This document shows positions 52,319-61,243 of a DNA stretch of 64,000 nt, piece by piece; position 1 is the stretch's first letter, and each line of letters begins with the position of its first letter. The stretch lies in the NCBI RefSeq assembly GCF_015291645.1, contig NZ_CP030055.1:868001-932000 (forward strand), written 5' to 3'. The stretch comes from Bradyrhizobium sp. CCBAU 53340 (GTDB taxonomy: Bacteria; Pseudomonadota; Alphaproteobacteria; Rhizobiales; Xanthobacteraceae). The translations under genes were made by a program, and so were the position numbers. The notes under the pieces were generated by a model. It worked only from the letters and a program-made list of their open reading frames with translations, did not search any database and had not been told where the DNA came from.

Positions 52319-53513
52319 GGCACGACCCTCCGGAAACGAGCTTGGCCTTGGGCGTGTCGGCCGCGTTCGCGGTCGGCGCGGTCGAACGTGTTGCGATCGT
52401 CGGGATCACGGACATGCCGGGCCGCAGCGCGATCGCGGGTCCACGCTCGGCATCGAGCGCGATCTTGACGGGGATGCGCTGCACCACCTTGGTGAAATTG
52501 CCGGTGGCGTTGTCGGGCGGCAGCAGTGCGAATTCCTGGCCGCTGGCGGGCGCGATGGAATCGACGTGGCCGTGCACGATTTTGCCCGGAAACATGTCGA
52601 CCTCGATATCGACGGCCTGGCCGGACCTGACGTGAGTGAGCTGCGTTTCCTTGAAATTGGCGACGACATAGGCACCCTCGGCCGGCACGATCGACATCAG
52701 CTGCGTGCCCGCTTGCACGAACTGGCCGACCCGCAAGGAGCGATTTCCGACCACGCCGTCGATCGGAGAGACGACGGTGGTGTAGCCGAGGTTCAGCTCG
52801 GCCTGGTGTTGCACGGCTTCCGCGCGGGCAGCAGTGGCCCTGGCTTGCACGATCTCCGCCTTGAGAAGGTCGATTTGCTTGAGAGCCGATGCGAGATTGG
52901 CGGTATCGCGTTCGAGCGTCGCCTGTGCAGTGGCAATGCGTGATTGCGCCTGTTGCGCGTTCTGCACGCTGCCGGAGCCAGTCGCGGCGAGATCGGTGTA
53001 ACGCTTGTTGTCCTGTGCGGCGAAGGTGAGGTTGGCCTGATCGACGTCGAGCGTGGCATGCGCCGCCTTGATCACCGCCTGCTGCACCTCGATCTGCGCT
53101 TCCTTGCTGGCGATGGTGGCGTTCGCCGCCAGCACATCGGCCTTGGCCTGGTCGAGTGCGACCTTGAAGTCGCGATCGTCGATCCGGGCCAGCACCTGGC
53201 CGGCCTTCACATGCTCGTTATCGGCGACCAGAACGCCGTTGAGATAGCCGCTGACCTTCGGCGCGATGGTGGTGTTGTCCGCCTTCACATAGGCGTCGTC
53301 GGTCGAGACGAGATACTGGCCGACGGTCCAGTAATCGTAGCCGTACCAGCTCGCGCCGGCCAGCGCGACGGCCGCTGCGCCCATCAGCAACAGCTTGCGA
53401 AGATTGAGCTTTTTACGGACGGCGACGGCTGATGGGCCGGGCAGGACACCCTCCAGGGCGGTCGCGGGAAGGGCGGTCTGGGCGGCGGAAGATGGGGTGG
53501 TGTGAACGGTCAT
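52266..53513 (-). CDS. HlyD-family membrane fusion protein (EmrA-like)
   Basis: 415 residues. A cytoplasmic N-terminus and TM helix (about 37-57, LLLMGAAAVALAGASWYGYD) precede a lipoyl/barrel-sandwich part (VSTDDAYVKADNTTIAPKVS; VADNEHVKAGQVLARIDD), a long alpha-hairpin (about 125-240) and the return TVVSPIDGVVGNRSLRVGQF. The adaptor links EmrB to an outer-membrane factor; none is encoded nearby. The ATG at 53513 has GGGGAG upstream. It overlaps the downstream EmrB-type gene. It diverges from the TetR gene across an inverted repeat that includes promoter elements. Confidence 0.9.
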   Translation of the reverse strand: MTVHTTPSSAAQTALPATALEGVLPGPSAVAVRKKLNLRKLLLMGAAAVALAGASWYGYDYWTVGQYLVSTDDAYVKADNTTIAPKVSGYLNGVLVADNEHVKAGQVLARIDDRDFKVALDQAKADVLAANATIASKEAQIEVQQAVIKAAHATLDVDQANLTFAAQDNKRYTDLAATGSGSVQNAQQAQSRIATAQATLERDTANLASALKQIDLLKAEIVQARATAARAEAVQHQAELNLGYTTVVSPIDGVVGNRSLRVGQFVQAGTQLMSIVPAEGAYVVANFKETQLTHVRSGQAVDIEVDMFPGKIVHGHVDSIAPASGQEFALLPPDNATGNFTKVVQRIPVKIALDAERGPAIALRPGMSVIPTIATRSTAPTANAADTPKAKLVSGGSCHVKQPLIVDASHIGRDV

Positions 53514-53538
53514 GGCCGGCTCCCCTGAATTAGGAAAC

Positions 53539-53578
53539 TTGACGATTTCCAAAATGAGATTAGCTTTGGAATTGTCAA
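53539..53578. promoter_or_regulatory. operator/promoter between the efflux operon and its TetR
   Basis: TTGACGATTTCCAAA (53539-53553) faces TTTGGAATTGTCAA (53565-53578), an imperfect inverted repeat with an 11-base spacer. The left arm begins with TTGACG for the TetR direction, and the right arm gives TTGACA on the minus strand for the efflux direction. A repressor bound here would occlude both -35 boxes. The -10 boxes are weak. Confidence 0.6.
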
Positions 53579-53604
53579 TGGAATGACAGGCATCATTTAA
53601 AGAC

Positions 53605-54264
53605 ATGGCTCAGGCAAGACCGTCAGAAGAGAGGCGCCCGCGCGGCCGGCCGCCGGTGCGCAGCGACGAGGAGACGACGCGAATTGTCCTCGACGCTGCG
53701 CGCCATGCGTTTGCCGTCGAAGGCTACGCTGCGACCAGCACCGAAGAGCTGGCGCGCTGCGCCGGCATTTCGACGAAGACGCTCTATCGCCTGTTCCCGG
53801 GCAAGGCGGCGCTGTTCGAGGCCATGTGCGCCGACAGGCTCGAGCGGCTGCTCTCTGCCGTCGATCTTCAGGCCAGCGATGACGTCGACATCGAAACGGG
53901 CCTGCGCGCCGCGCTGATGGCCTGCGCCGATCTCGCGCTCGATCCCGAGGTCGTGGCGTTGCAACGCATGGTGCTGCAGCAGTCCACCACGTTTCCCGAG
54001 CTCGCGGCAAACTTCTATCACAACGGCATTGCCCGTACGGCCAAGGCGCTTGCCGGCTGGCTGCGCCTTCAGGTCAAGCGCAAGCGCATCGTCCTCGGCG
54101 ACGCGGAAGAAGTCGCCGGCATGCTGATCGGCATGGTCGCATCGGCGCCGCAGCGCGCGGCGATCTATGGCGGCGCACCTCTGCCGTCACGCAAGCAGAT
54201 CGAGCGTCGCGTGGAGACCTGCGCGGTCTTGTTCCTCGACGGTTGTCGCGTCAAATCGCCCTAG
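53605..54264 (+). CDS. TetR/AcrR-family regulator of the efflux operon
   Basis: 219 residues. A basic arm (SEERRPRGRPPVRSDEETTR) and helix-turn-helix (IVLDAARHAFAVEGYAATST, CAGISTKTLYRLFPGKAALF) are followed by a TetR C-terminal domain of the kind with LALDPEVVALQRMVLQQSTT. It is probably the local repressor of the divergent efflux pair, binding the 53539-53578 repeat. The ATG at 53605 is the only start consistent with the arm. The inducing compound is unknown. Confidence 0.9.
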   Translation: MAQARPSEERRPRGRPPVRSDEETTRIVLDAARHAFAVEGYAATSTEELARCAGISTKTLYRLFPGKAALFEAMCADRLERLLSAVDLQASDDVDIETGLRAALMACADLALDPEVVALQRMVLQQSTTFPELAANFYHNGIARTAKALAGWLRLQVKRKRIVLGDAEEVAGMLIGMVASAPQRAAIYGGAPLPSRKQIERRVETCAVLFLDGCRVKSP

Positions 54265-54275
54265 CAGGCCGGCCT

Positions 54276-54320
54276 TTGACAAGCCGGTCCATCTCGGATA
54301 GATATTTCGCATGCGAAATA
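54276..54320 (+). promoter_or_regulatory. marR promoter and start-codon operator
   Basis: TTGACA (54276-54281) and TAGATA (54299-54304) are spaced by 17 bases, a strong promoter whose expected start point is at about 54311, the A of the marR ATG. TATTTCGCATGCGAAATA (54303-54320) is a perfect 18-bp palindrome covering the -10 box, start point and start codon. No Shine-Dalgarno sequence is present. This predicts a leaderless, autorepressed message. Confidence 0.65.
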
Positions 54321-54772
54321 AAGAGTCCGCAGCGCGGCACCATCGCCTGATCTATCTGCTGAACGTCGCGCAACGCCGCCTGCAGCGCTGGATGGCGGCG
54401 CAGCCCCAGAATGAGGTGACGCCGGCGCAGGCGGGGCTGCTGTTCATCCTCGGGAAGCAGGACGGCGTTCTCATGGGCGAGGCCGGGGCGGCGCTCGATA
54501 TGGGTCCGGCCGGGATATCCGGCTTGGTCGATCGCAGCGCCGCGGCGAAACTGGTCGAGCGGCGTGCCGACCGCGAGGACGGCCGCGCCTGGCGCGTGTG
54601 GCTGACGCCGAAGGGCCGCAACGTGCTGGCGCAGGCGAAGAGCGACGCGGCTGCGGTCAATGCCGCGCTGACGGAAGGATTTACCAGCGCCGAGATCGAC
54701 ATCGTCGCGCGCTGGCTGACGAGCATTCAAGACAAGTTTCCAAGAGACATCACAAGAGATCCAGAGGAATAA
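54311..54772 (+). CDS. MarR-family transcriptional regulator
   Basis: 153 residues with a MarR winged helix: VTPAQAGLLFILGKQDGVLM, GEAGAALDMGPAGISGLVDR and the wing VERRADREDGRAWRVWLTPKG with the conserved D-x-R-A/D-x-R. MarR proteins are dimers that release DNA on binding aromatic or CoA ligands. The following gene, an enoyl-CoA hydratase 12 bases downstream, suggests a CoA-thioester or aromatic-acid effector. The ATG at 54311 sits within a perfect palindrome that is probably its own operator. Confidence 0.9.
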   Translation: MRNKESAARHHRLIYLLNVAQRRLQRWMAAQPQNEVTPAQAGLLFILGKQDGVLMGEAGAALDMGPAGISGLVDRSAAAKLVERRADREDGRAWRVWLTPKGRNVLAQAKSDAAAVNAALTEGFTSAEIDIVARWLTSIQDKFPRDITRDPEE

Positions 54773-54784
54773 GAGGAGACACTC

Positions 54785-55555
54785 ATGACCGAGCATGTGC
54801 GGCTTGAAAGCAATGGCGGAATTCTCACGATCACGCTGGCGCGTCCCGACAAGAAGAACGCGCTGACGGATGCGATGTATGGCAAGCTCGCCGACACCAT
54901 CGAATCCGCCGAGTTCGATCCGTCCGCGCGCGTATTGCTGATCCGCGGCGAGGGCGACATGTTCACCGCCGGCAACGACGTCGGCGAGTTCGCGGCCGTG
55001 GCGAGCGGCAAGTCCGAAGGCAGCCGCAACGTCGGCCGCTTCATCCAGTCGCTGGCGCGCTGTACCCAACCGCTGGTTGCGGCCGTGCAGGGCCGTGCCG
55101 TCGGCGTCGGCACCACGATGCTGCTGCATTGCGATCTCGTCGTGCTCGCCGAGAATACTCAGTTGTCGACGCCCTTTGTCAGCCTCGCGCTGGTGCCGGA
55201 GGCCGCCTCGAGCCTGCTGATGCCCGCACGTATCGGCTATGCCCGCGCCTATGAGATGTTTGCGCTGGGCGAGACCGTGCCGGCCAAGGCTGCGCTGGAA
55301 TGGGGGCTTGCCAACCGCGTGGTGCCGCTCGACCGGCTCGATGCCGAGGCCCTCACACTTGCCCAGCGCCTGGCCCGACAGCCGGCCGGCGCGCTGACCG
55401 CGACCAAGAAGCTGATGCGCAATGGCGAGGCGCTGGTCGCCCAGATGTTGGAGGAAGGTGAGCAATTCGCGCAGCGCTTGCGCACGGCCGAGGCGCGCGA
55501 GGCATTCACGGCATTTGCCGAGCGGCGCCCGCCCGACTTCACGAAGGTTTCGTGA
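54785..55555 (+). CDS. enoyl-CoA hydratase/isomerase family protein
   Basis: 256 residues of the crotonase superfamily. The opening ILTITLARPDKKNALTDAMY is followed by the oxyanion-hole peptide GEGDMFTAGNDVGEF, the second oxyanion/catalytic segment AVQGRAVGVGTTMLLHCDLV and ANRVVPLDRLDAEA at the end. Which glutamates are retained decides hydratase or isomerase activity; the typical pair is not obvious (VPEAASSL has one Glu), so isomerase-like or other crotonase chemistry is possible. Its strong GAGGAGA ribosome site and the 12-base gap place it in one operon with marR. Confidence 0.87.
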   Translation: MTEHVRLESNGGILTITLARPDKKNALTDAMYGKLADTIESAEFDPSARVLLIRGEGDMFTAGNDVGEFAAVASGKSEGSRNVGRFIQSLARCTQPLVAAVQGRAVGVGTTMLLHCDLVVLAENTQLSTPFVSLALVPEAASSLLMPARIGYARAYEMFALGETVPAKAALEWGLANRVVPLDRLDAEALTLAQRLARQPAGALTATKKLMRNGEALVAQMLEEGEQFAQRLRTAEAREAFTAFAERRPPDFTKVS

Positions 55556-55570
55556 CGCTTGGAAGGCAGC

Positions 55571-55619
55571 TTAAGGTTTTCGCAGATCGGGAATTCCCTG
55601 CATTTGACCAAAACCTTAA
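55571..55619. other. nested inverted repeats between the hydratase and chemoreceptor genes
   Basis: TTAAGGTTTT (55571-55580) and AAAACCTTAA (55610-55619) are perfect inverted copies. Near the middle is a perfect GGGAATTCCC (55589-55598). The structure could be a terminator for the marR operon or a regulator site upstream of the chemoreceptor gene; no clear promoter was identified within the gap. Confidence 0.5.
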
Positions 55620-55680
55620 CGGAACTTTGGCATGTAGCGGTGCAGGGTTGCCTCTCTTGGAAGAGTAGGCCCTTGTCCCC

Positions 55681-57762
55681 ATGGCAATGTTTAAGAAATC
55701 GGTAAGTTCGCTTCTCCTGGTGTTGATGGCCCTGCTGGCGGCCGGTGCGCTCGCCAGCACGGCGATCCAGATGATCGGGGCCTTCGGCCGGTACAGCGAC
55801 AGTCTCGAGACCGCGCGGCTTGCTGCCGCCGACAAGGCAATCTTCCATGGCGTCCTGTCCCTGCGTAACAATCGCGGCGACGCTCAGAGTGCGCTGCTCG
55901 GCGACGACGATGCCCGTCCAAAGCTTGCCGAGGCCGAGAAGGCGGAGCAGGGTGGCTATGATCGCGTCACCGCCGCGATGGCCAGCGTCAACTTCGCCCG
56001 CCGCGATGAGCTTGCGAGCACGCTGAAGCAGCGCTGGGGCGAGGCGGCGCCGCAATTCCAGTTGTTCTACGACGAAGCCAAGCGTCCGCGTGCCGAACGC
56101 AAGATCGAGCGGACCAATTCCTGGTACGATGCCGTCACCAAGGTCATCGATGCGGCGAACCTCGCCTCCACCGCTGTGTCGAACCGCGCCTGGATGGACG
56201 ATCCCTTCATTGCCCGCATGATCCAGGTCCGCCGTCTCGCCTGGCAGGTGCGCGACCGCTACGGAATCCATTGTTCGGCCTTGCGCTCGAACGTCAACAG
56301 CAGCAAGCCGCTGGACGACAATCAGAAGCGCACGCTGGCGCAATGGGACGGCACCATCAATTCCGGCTGGTCCGGCATGGACGAACTGTTGGCCTCGCCC
56401 GACGTGGCCGCAGAGCTGATCACCGCCGCCAAGGAGGCGCGCACCAAAACGACCGGTGTTCTCAAGCAGATCGGGGATATCACCAAGAATTTTGACGGCA
56501 GCGGCAAGCCGGCGATGGCCGCCTCGGATTGGAACGCGCTGTGCCAGTCGCCGTTCGCGCCTATCGTCGCCGTCGCGAACAAGGCCCTGGACCAGTCGAT
56601 CGCGCGGGCGGAAACGGTGCAGGCGAAGGCGCTGACCAATCTCATGCTGCAATCGCTGGCCTTCCTAGCGGCGCTCGCGGTGACGCTCGCTGGCGTCTAC
56701 GTCGTGCGCAATCGCCTCATGCGTCCGGTGCGCGCCATCCTGGACGCGATCGCCCGTATGAGCGCCCGCGACTATGTGACGCCGGTCCCGCAATCCCGAT
56801 ATCCCGACGAGTTCGGCACCATGGCGGCCGCGCTCGAAAGCCTGCGTGAGAGCGCGGCCACCGCGGAACGCCTTGGTCAGGAACGCGAATCGCAGCAGGC
56901 GCTGCAACTCGCCCGCTCCGGCAGCGTGGATGCCGCCTGCCGCAGCTTTGACGATACGGTGCAGGCCGTGATCCAGAGCGTCGCCGCGTCGGCGAAGGAG
57001 CTCGATGCCACCGCGACCGACGTGCGCTCGCTGGTGTCGGAATCGAGCAGCCAGACCGCAGCGGTCTCGTCCGCTGCCGAGCAGGCCACCAACAATCTCG
57101 AGACCATCGCGGCCGCGACCGAAGAACTCTCGGCCTCCGTCGGCGAGATTTCCGCGCAGGTGCAGGCCAGCGCCCGCGAGGCGCGCGAGGCCGTGACGCA
57201 GGCCGAGCAGACCAATGCCACGGTCGAGATCCTCGACCAGACTGCAAGCCGCATCAGCGAAGTCGTGAAGATGATCCATGCCATCGCCGGTCAAACCAAT
57301 CTGCTCGCGCTGAACGCCACCATCGAAGCAGCCCGCGCGGGAGAGGCCGGCCGCGGCTTTGCCGTGGTCGCGGGAGAGGTCAAGAGCCTCGCCTCGCAGA
57401 CCGCAACCGCGACCGAAGAAATCTCGCGCCAGGTCGAGGAGATCCAGGGGGCGACCGGCCAGGCGGTTGCCGCCATCCGTTCGATCGGCGGTGCCATCGG
57501 CGGCATCGACGAGAAGATGACCGCGATCGCGGCTGCCGTCGAACAGCAGCGTGCCGCCACCACCGAGATCTCCCGTAATTTCCAGCAGGCCGCCCAGGGC
57601 ACCCGCGAGGTCACCGACACGATCGGCAGCGTCGCCAAGCTCAACCAGGAGACCGGCAATGCCGGCACGGTGCTGTTCCAGTCCGTGACCAAGATGTCTG
57701 CCGACGCCGATCGCCTCCGCGTCGCGGTCGAGGGCTTCCTCGGTGCGGTGAAGTCCGCCTAA
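55681..57762 (+). CDS. methyl-accepting chemotaxis protein
   Basis: 693 residues. TM1 lies at about 8-31 ([20 protein letters not shown]), a helical periplasmic domain at about 32-320, TM2 at about 326-345 ([18 protein letters not shown]) and HAMP at about 346-400 ([20 protein letters not shown]). The cytoplasmic coiled-coil signalling domain has the hairpin tip [20 protein letters not shown] followed by [14 protein letters not shown], which binds CheA/CheW. No C-terminal pentapeptide for CheR is present. The ligand is unknown. No che genes are nearby. Confidence 0.92.
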   Translation: MAMFKKSVSSLLLVLMALLAAGALASTAIQMIGAFGRYSDSLETARLAAADKAIFHGVLSLRNNRGDAQSALLGDDDARPKLAEAEKAEQGGYDRVTAAMASVNFARRDELASTLKQRWGEAAPQFQLFYDEAKRPRAERKIERTNSWYDAVTKVIDAANLASTAVSNRAWMDDPFIARMIQVRRLAWQVRDRYGIHCSALRSNVNSSKPLDDNQKRTLAQWDGTINSGWSGMDELLASPDVAAELITAAKEARTKTTGVLKQIGDITKNFDGSGKPAMAASDWNALCQSPFAPIVAVANKALDQSIARAETVQAKALTNLMLQSLAFLAALAVTLAGVYVVRNRLMRPVRAILDAIARMSARDYVTPVPQSRYPDEFGTMAAALESLRESAATAERLGQERESQQALQLARSGSVDAACRSFDDTVQAVIQSVAASAKELDATATDVRSLVSESSSQTAAVSSAAEQATNNLETIAAATEELSASVGEISAQVQASAREAREAVTQAEQTNATVEILDQTASRISEVVKMIHAIAGQTNLLALNATIEAARAGEAGRGFAVVAGEVKSLASQTATATEEISRQVEEIQGATGQAVAAIRSIGGAIGGIDEKMTAIAAAVEQQRAATTEISRNFQQAAQGTREVTDTIGSVAKLNQETGNAGTVLFQSVTKMSADADRLRVAVEGFLGAVKSA

Positions 57763-57889
57763 ACCCTCAGTCCCTGTTCCACGCACGCGCATTGGCATTG
57801 CGGCGCGTGCGTGCGCCCTGTAAATGGTAGCGGTACCATGGCCCGCAGGTGCAGCAAAACCAGCGGCAGGACGACAGGGAGATAATTCG

Positions 57890-58828
57890 ATGCCGGTCAC
57901 CCCCAACAAGGCCCAGCGCCCCTATCGCGGCGTGTTCCCGGTCGCGCCCACCATCTTCGACGAACGCGGAGAGCTCGATCTCGAGGGCCAGCGCCGTTGC
58001 ATCGATTTCATGATCGATGCCGGCTCCAACGGCATCTGCATCCTCGCCAACTTTTCCGAGCAGTTCGTGCTGACCGATGCCGAGCGCGAAACGGTGATGC
58101 ATGCGGTGCTGGAGCACGTCGCCGGCCGCGTGCCCGTCATCGTCACCACCACCCATTTCAGTTCGGCCGTCTGCGCGGCGCGCAGCCAGCAGGCCGAGGC
58201 CGCCGGCGCCGCCATGGTCATGGTGATGCCGCCCTATCACGGCGCGACCTTCCGCGTGCCTGAAAAGGGCATCGTCGAGTTCTTCAAGGTGCTCTCGGGC
58301 GCGATCAACATTCCGGTCATGATCCAGGACGCGCCTGTCGCGGGCACACCGCTCTCGGTTGAGCTGCTGGCGCGCCTGGCGCGCGACTTCGCCAACATCC
58401 GCTATTTCAAGATCGAGGTTGCAGGGGCGGCGTCAAAACTCCGCAGCCTGATCGAGGCTGGCGGCAAGGATATCGAGGGTCCCTGGGACGGCGAGGAGGC
58501 GATCACGCTGCTCGCCGATCTCGATGCCGGTGCGACCGGCGCCATGACCGGCGGCGGCTATCCCGACGGCATCCGTCAGATCATCGATCCCTATTTCGCC
58601 GGCGATCGCGAGAAGGCGAAGGCCGCCTATGAACGCTGGCTGCCGCTGATCAACTACGAGAACCGCCAATGCGGTCTGATCGCCTGCAAGGCGATGATGC
58701 AGGCTGGCGGTATCATCAAGTCGGATGCGGTCCGTCATCCGTTGCAGCCGCTGCATCCGGCGACGCGGGCGGGGCTGTTGGAACTCGCCAAGGAGCGCGA
58801 CGCGTTGGCGCTGCGGTGGGGGAAGTAG
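57890..58828 (+). CDS. DapA-superfamily enzyme, L-2-keto-3-deoxyarabonate dehydratase-like
   Basis: 312 residues. The TIM-barrel Schiff-base Lys is Lys174 (RYFKIEVAGAASKLRSL). The usual GTTGE loop is replaced by NGICILANFSEQFVLTDAER, and the normal Y-x-P segment by VMIQDAPVAG, so the typical DapA catalytic pair is missing. That combination resembles L-2-keto-3-deoxyarabonate dehydratases of pentose catabolism, which act without the canonical Tyr; the substrate remains unproven. The ATG at 57890 follows CAGGGAG. It stands alone, convergent with the PPOX gene. Confidence 0.82.
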   Translation: MPVTPNKAQRPYRGVFPVAPTIFDERGELDLEGQRRCIDFMIDAGSNGICILANFSEQFVLTDAERETVMHAVLEHVAGRVPVIVTTTHFSSAVCAARSQQAEAAGAAMVMVMPPYHGATFRVPEKGIVEFFKVLSGAINIPVMIQDAPVAGTPLSVELLARLARDFANIRYFKIEVAGAASKLRSLIEAGGKDIEGPWDGEEAITLLADLDAGATGAMTGGGYPDGIRQIIDPYFAGDREKAKAAYERWLPLINYENRQCGLIACKAMMQAGGIIKSDAVRHPLQPLHPATRAGLLELAKERDALALRWGK

Positions 58829-58852
58829 AGTTACGCACGCAGCAGAGAGAGC

Positions 58853-59464
58853 TCACCACATCGTTGCCGCCGCCCGCTCCGGCCAGAGGCGGTCATACTC
58901 CGCGCCGCCGACCTTGTTCTGGCTCATCTCGGCGAGGATCTGGCCGGGCGTCGGCAGCGTTTTCGGATCGATGCGCTTGTCGGGATTCCAGAGGTCGGCG
59001 CGAACGATGGCGCGGGCGCACTGGAAGTAGATCTCGTCCACGTTCATCACCATGACGCTGCGCGGCGCCTTGCCTTCGACCTTGAACGAAGCGAGCAGGT
59101 CCGGGGCGACCGACAGATGCGCGCGGCCGTTGGCGCGGACCGCATTGCCGGAGCCGGGGATCAGGAACATCAGCGACACGCGCGGGTCGCGCACGATGTT
59201 GCGCAAGGAATCGATCCGGTTGTTGCCGCGCCGATCCGGCAGCATCAATGTCTTGGGATCGTGGATGCGGACGAAGCCCGGGAGATCGCCGCGCGGCGAG
59301 CAATCGATGCCTTCAGGACCGATCGTGGCCAGCGCCGCGAACGGCGCTTTCTCGATGAAGGCGCGGTAGAGCGGCGTGACGTGGTCGGCGACCTTCACGG
59401 TCGAGGCGTCGTTGGTGGCGCCGTAGATGGCTTCCAGCTGTTCGACCGTCTCAATCACCGACAT
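58853..59464 (-). CDS. PPOX-family FMN-dependent flavoprotein
   Basis: 203 residues of the MSMEG_1061-like pyridoxamine-phosphate-oxidase family. APFAALATIGPEGIDCSPRG and FVRIHDPKTLMLPDRRGNNR are the FMN-binding segments, with DPRVSLMFLIPGSGNAVRAN, SVMVMNVDEIYFQCARAIVR and DLWNPDKRIDPKTLPTPGQI following. Such proteins bind FMN or F420 and their substrate is generally unknown. It lies 22 bases downstream of phnN and is probably the last gene of the phosphonate operon transcript, though a separate function is possible. Confidence 0.85.
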   Translation of the reverse strand: MSVIETVEQLEAIYGATNDASTVKVADHVTPLYRAFIEKAPFAALATIGPEGIDCSPRGDLPGFVRIHDPKTLMLPDRRGNNRIDSLRNIVRDPRVSLMFLIPGSGNAVRANGRAHLSVAPDLLASFKVEGKAPRSVMVMNVDEIYFQCARAIVRADLWNPDKRIDPKTLPTPGQILAEMSQNKVGGAEYDRLWPERAAATMW

Positions 59465-59486
59465 TCCAATCTCCTTATTGTGCCGG

Positions 59487-60083
59487 TTACTCGCGCCAGC
59501 ATTCGTTCCTGATCACGCGCACGAGCTGGCGACTGTGATAGTCCGCGCTTCCGGCATTGAGGATGGTGACATCGGCACTGCCCGAGGCGTCATCGACGCT
59601 ACGCGCGAGCCGCTCGGCGATATTGCCGTCGCTGTGACGGGCGCGGGCGGCGAGCCGTTGTGCCAACACGTCCGGCGGCGCCGTGATCGCGACCACGACG
59701 ACGTTGGCATAGGCTTGGCGCAGCGCGGCAACCACCGTGCGTGAGACATTGGCGACGACGGCCCGCCCGGCACGGATGTCATCGTTGATCTGCCGCGGCA
59801 GGGCATAGAAATGCCCATGTGCGTCCCAATGCACGGCAAAATCGCCCTGGTCGCGCGCGCGGGCGAATTCGTCGGCGCTCACCGCGATGTTGTCCTCGTC
59901 AGCAGACGAGGCCCGCGTCACGATGCGGCGCGGAAACACGACATCCGGGTCGCCGGCGCACGTCGCCTGCGCGAGTCGCAGCAGCGTATCCTTGCCCGCG
60001 CCGCTCGGGCCGACCACGAGCACGAGCCGGCCGGGACCGATCGCACCCGCCTTGTGCTGTGCTATGGTCCTAGCCTCGCTCAT
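59487..60083 (-). CDS. phnN: ribose 1,5-bisphosphate phosphokinase
   Basis: Phosphorylates ribose 1,5-bisphosphate to PRPP with ATP, closing phosphonate breakdown. 198 residues with a guanylate-kinase-like P-loop RLVLVVGPSGAGKDTLLRLA, an acceptor-binding RIVTRASSADEDNIAVSADE and the LID SDGNIAERLARS. The start (60083) overlaps the phnM stop by four bases, so the two are translationally coupled. The position after phnM is standard in C-P lyase operons. Confidence 0.92.
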   Translation of the reverse strand: MSEARTIAQHKAGAIGPGRLVLVVGPSGAGKDTLLRLAQATCAGDPDVVFPRRIVTRASSADEDNIAVSADEFARARDQGDFAVHWDAHGHFYALPRQINDDIRAGRAVVANVSRTVVAALRQAYANVVVVAITAPPDVLAQRLAARARHSDGNIAERLARSVDDASGSADVTILNAGSADYHSRQLVRVIRNECWRE

Positions 60084-61231
60084 GCGACGCGGTGCCCTTC
60101 GCGCCAGACGCTGCGCACCACCGGAACGCTGCCCGCGACATGCACGCGGATCAGATCAGCTCGCTTGCCGATTGCAATCTCGCCGCGGTCGGTGAGGCCG
60201 ACCGCATCGGCCGGCGCCTTGGTGACGGTGCGAACGGCCGCCGGCAGGCTGATCGACGGCGCATGCTCGGGCAATTGCAGCGCGCCCATCAAGAGGCTCG
60301 ACGGGATGTAGTCCGACGACAGGATGTCGAGCAGACCTTCGCGGGCGAGATCGATCGCGGCAATGTTGCCGGAATGCGAGCCGCCGCGCACGACGTTGGG
60401 CGCACCCATCAAAATGTCGATGCCGGCCTGATGCAGGCCGCGCGCGGCCTCGATCGTGGTCGGGAATTCCGCCACTGCGACGCCGTCACGCACGGCGTCC
60501 GCAACGTTCTCCTCCGTGGTGTCGTCATGGCTCGCCAGCGGAATCTTGTAATCATGCGCCAGCGCCACGATCTCGCGCATGTTCGCCGCAGCGTATCTCT
60601 TCTGATAGTCGAAGCGCCTTGCGAACAGCTCGTCGAGCTCGGCATCGGTCATGCCGCCGCCCTTGCCGCGATAATAGTCGCGCAGCTTCACTTCGTCGCG
60701 AAACTGGCGCTGGCCGGGCGTGTGGTCCATCAGCGACATCAGCTTGACATCGGGGCGGTCGATCAGCTCCCTGGCTTCCTCGACCACGCTCGGCATCGGG
60801 ATCTCGCAGCGCAGATGCAGGAAGTGATCGGCGCGCAGCAGGTTCGCCTCGCGCGCGGTGGTGATCGCGGCGGCGAGCACGCCGGCACGGCCGTCAACCT
60901 CCTCGGCACCGTCCTCGCGCCAGACCCGGAGCGAGTCGAACACGGTGGTGATGCCTGAGGTCGCGAGCTGGCCGTCATAGGAGATGACGGCCGCGACCGG
61001 ATTCCAGAACACCTTTGGGCGCGGCACATAATGCGCTTCGAGATGGTCGGTGTGGAGCTCGATCAGGCCGGGCATGATGAGGTCGCCGCCGGCATCCTCG
61101 GCGCCCGCCGGCGCAGTCCCATCGCCGATCTCGGCAATCCGTCCATCGGCAAGAGCGAGCCAGCCTTGCTCGATCACCCGGTCAGCCAGCACGATCCTGG
61201 CGTTGGCGATGACGGTATCCTTCGGCTTCAT
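60080..61231 (-). CDS. phnM: alpha-D-ribose 1-methylphosphonate 5-triphosphate diphosphatase
   Basis: Hydrolyses alpha-D-ribose 1-methylphosphonate 5-triphosphate to the 5-phosphate and pyrophosphate. The 383-residue amidohydrolase-fold enzyme has metal ligands in MPGLIELHTDHLEAHYVPRP and SLMDHTPGQRQF, a bridging residue region VALAHDYKIPLASHDDTTEE and the terminal Asp region ILSSDYIPSSLLMGAL. It lies between phnL (12 bases upstream) and phnN. Confidence 0.95.
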   Translation of the reverse strand: MKPKDTVIANARIVLADRVIEQGWLALADGRIAEIGDGTAPAGAEDAGGDLIMPGLIELHTDHLEAHYVPRPKVFWNPVAAVISYDGQLATSGITTVFDSLRVWREDGAEEVDGRAGVLAAAITTAREANLLRADHFLHLRCEIPMPSVVEEARELIDRPDVKLMSLMDHTPGQRQFRDEVKLRDYYRGKGGGMTDAELDELFARRFDYQKRYAAANMREIVALAHDYKIPLASHDDTTEENVADAVRDGVAVAEFPTTIEAARGLHQAGIDILMGAPNVVRGGSHSGNIAAIDLAREGLLDILSSDYIPSSLLMGALQLPEHAPSISLPAAVRTVTKAPADAVGLTDRGEIAIGKRADLIRVHVAGSVPVVRSVWREGHRVA

Positions 61232-61243
61232 ATCCCTCTTCCT

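Noticed and set aside
56665..57909. 414-codon open frame opposite the chemoreceptor
   Set aside because: Gly/Leu/Arg-rich shadow of the coiled-coil coding sequence; no ribosome site or domain.
58434..59055. Antisense open frames around the end of the DapA-like gene as a further gene
   Set aside because: They overlap the well-supported DapA-superfamily and PPOX genes and show no domain.
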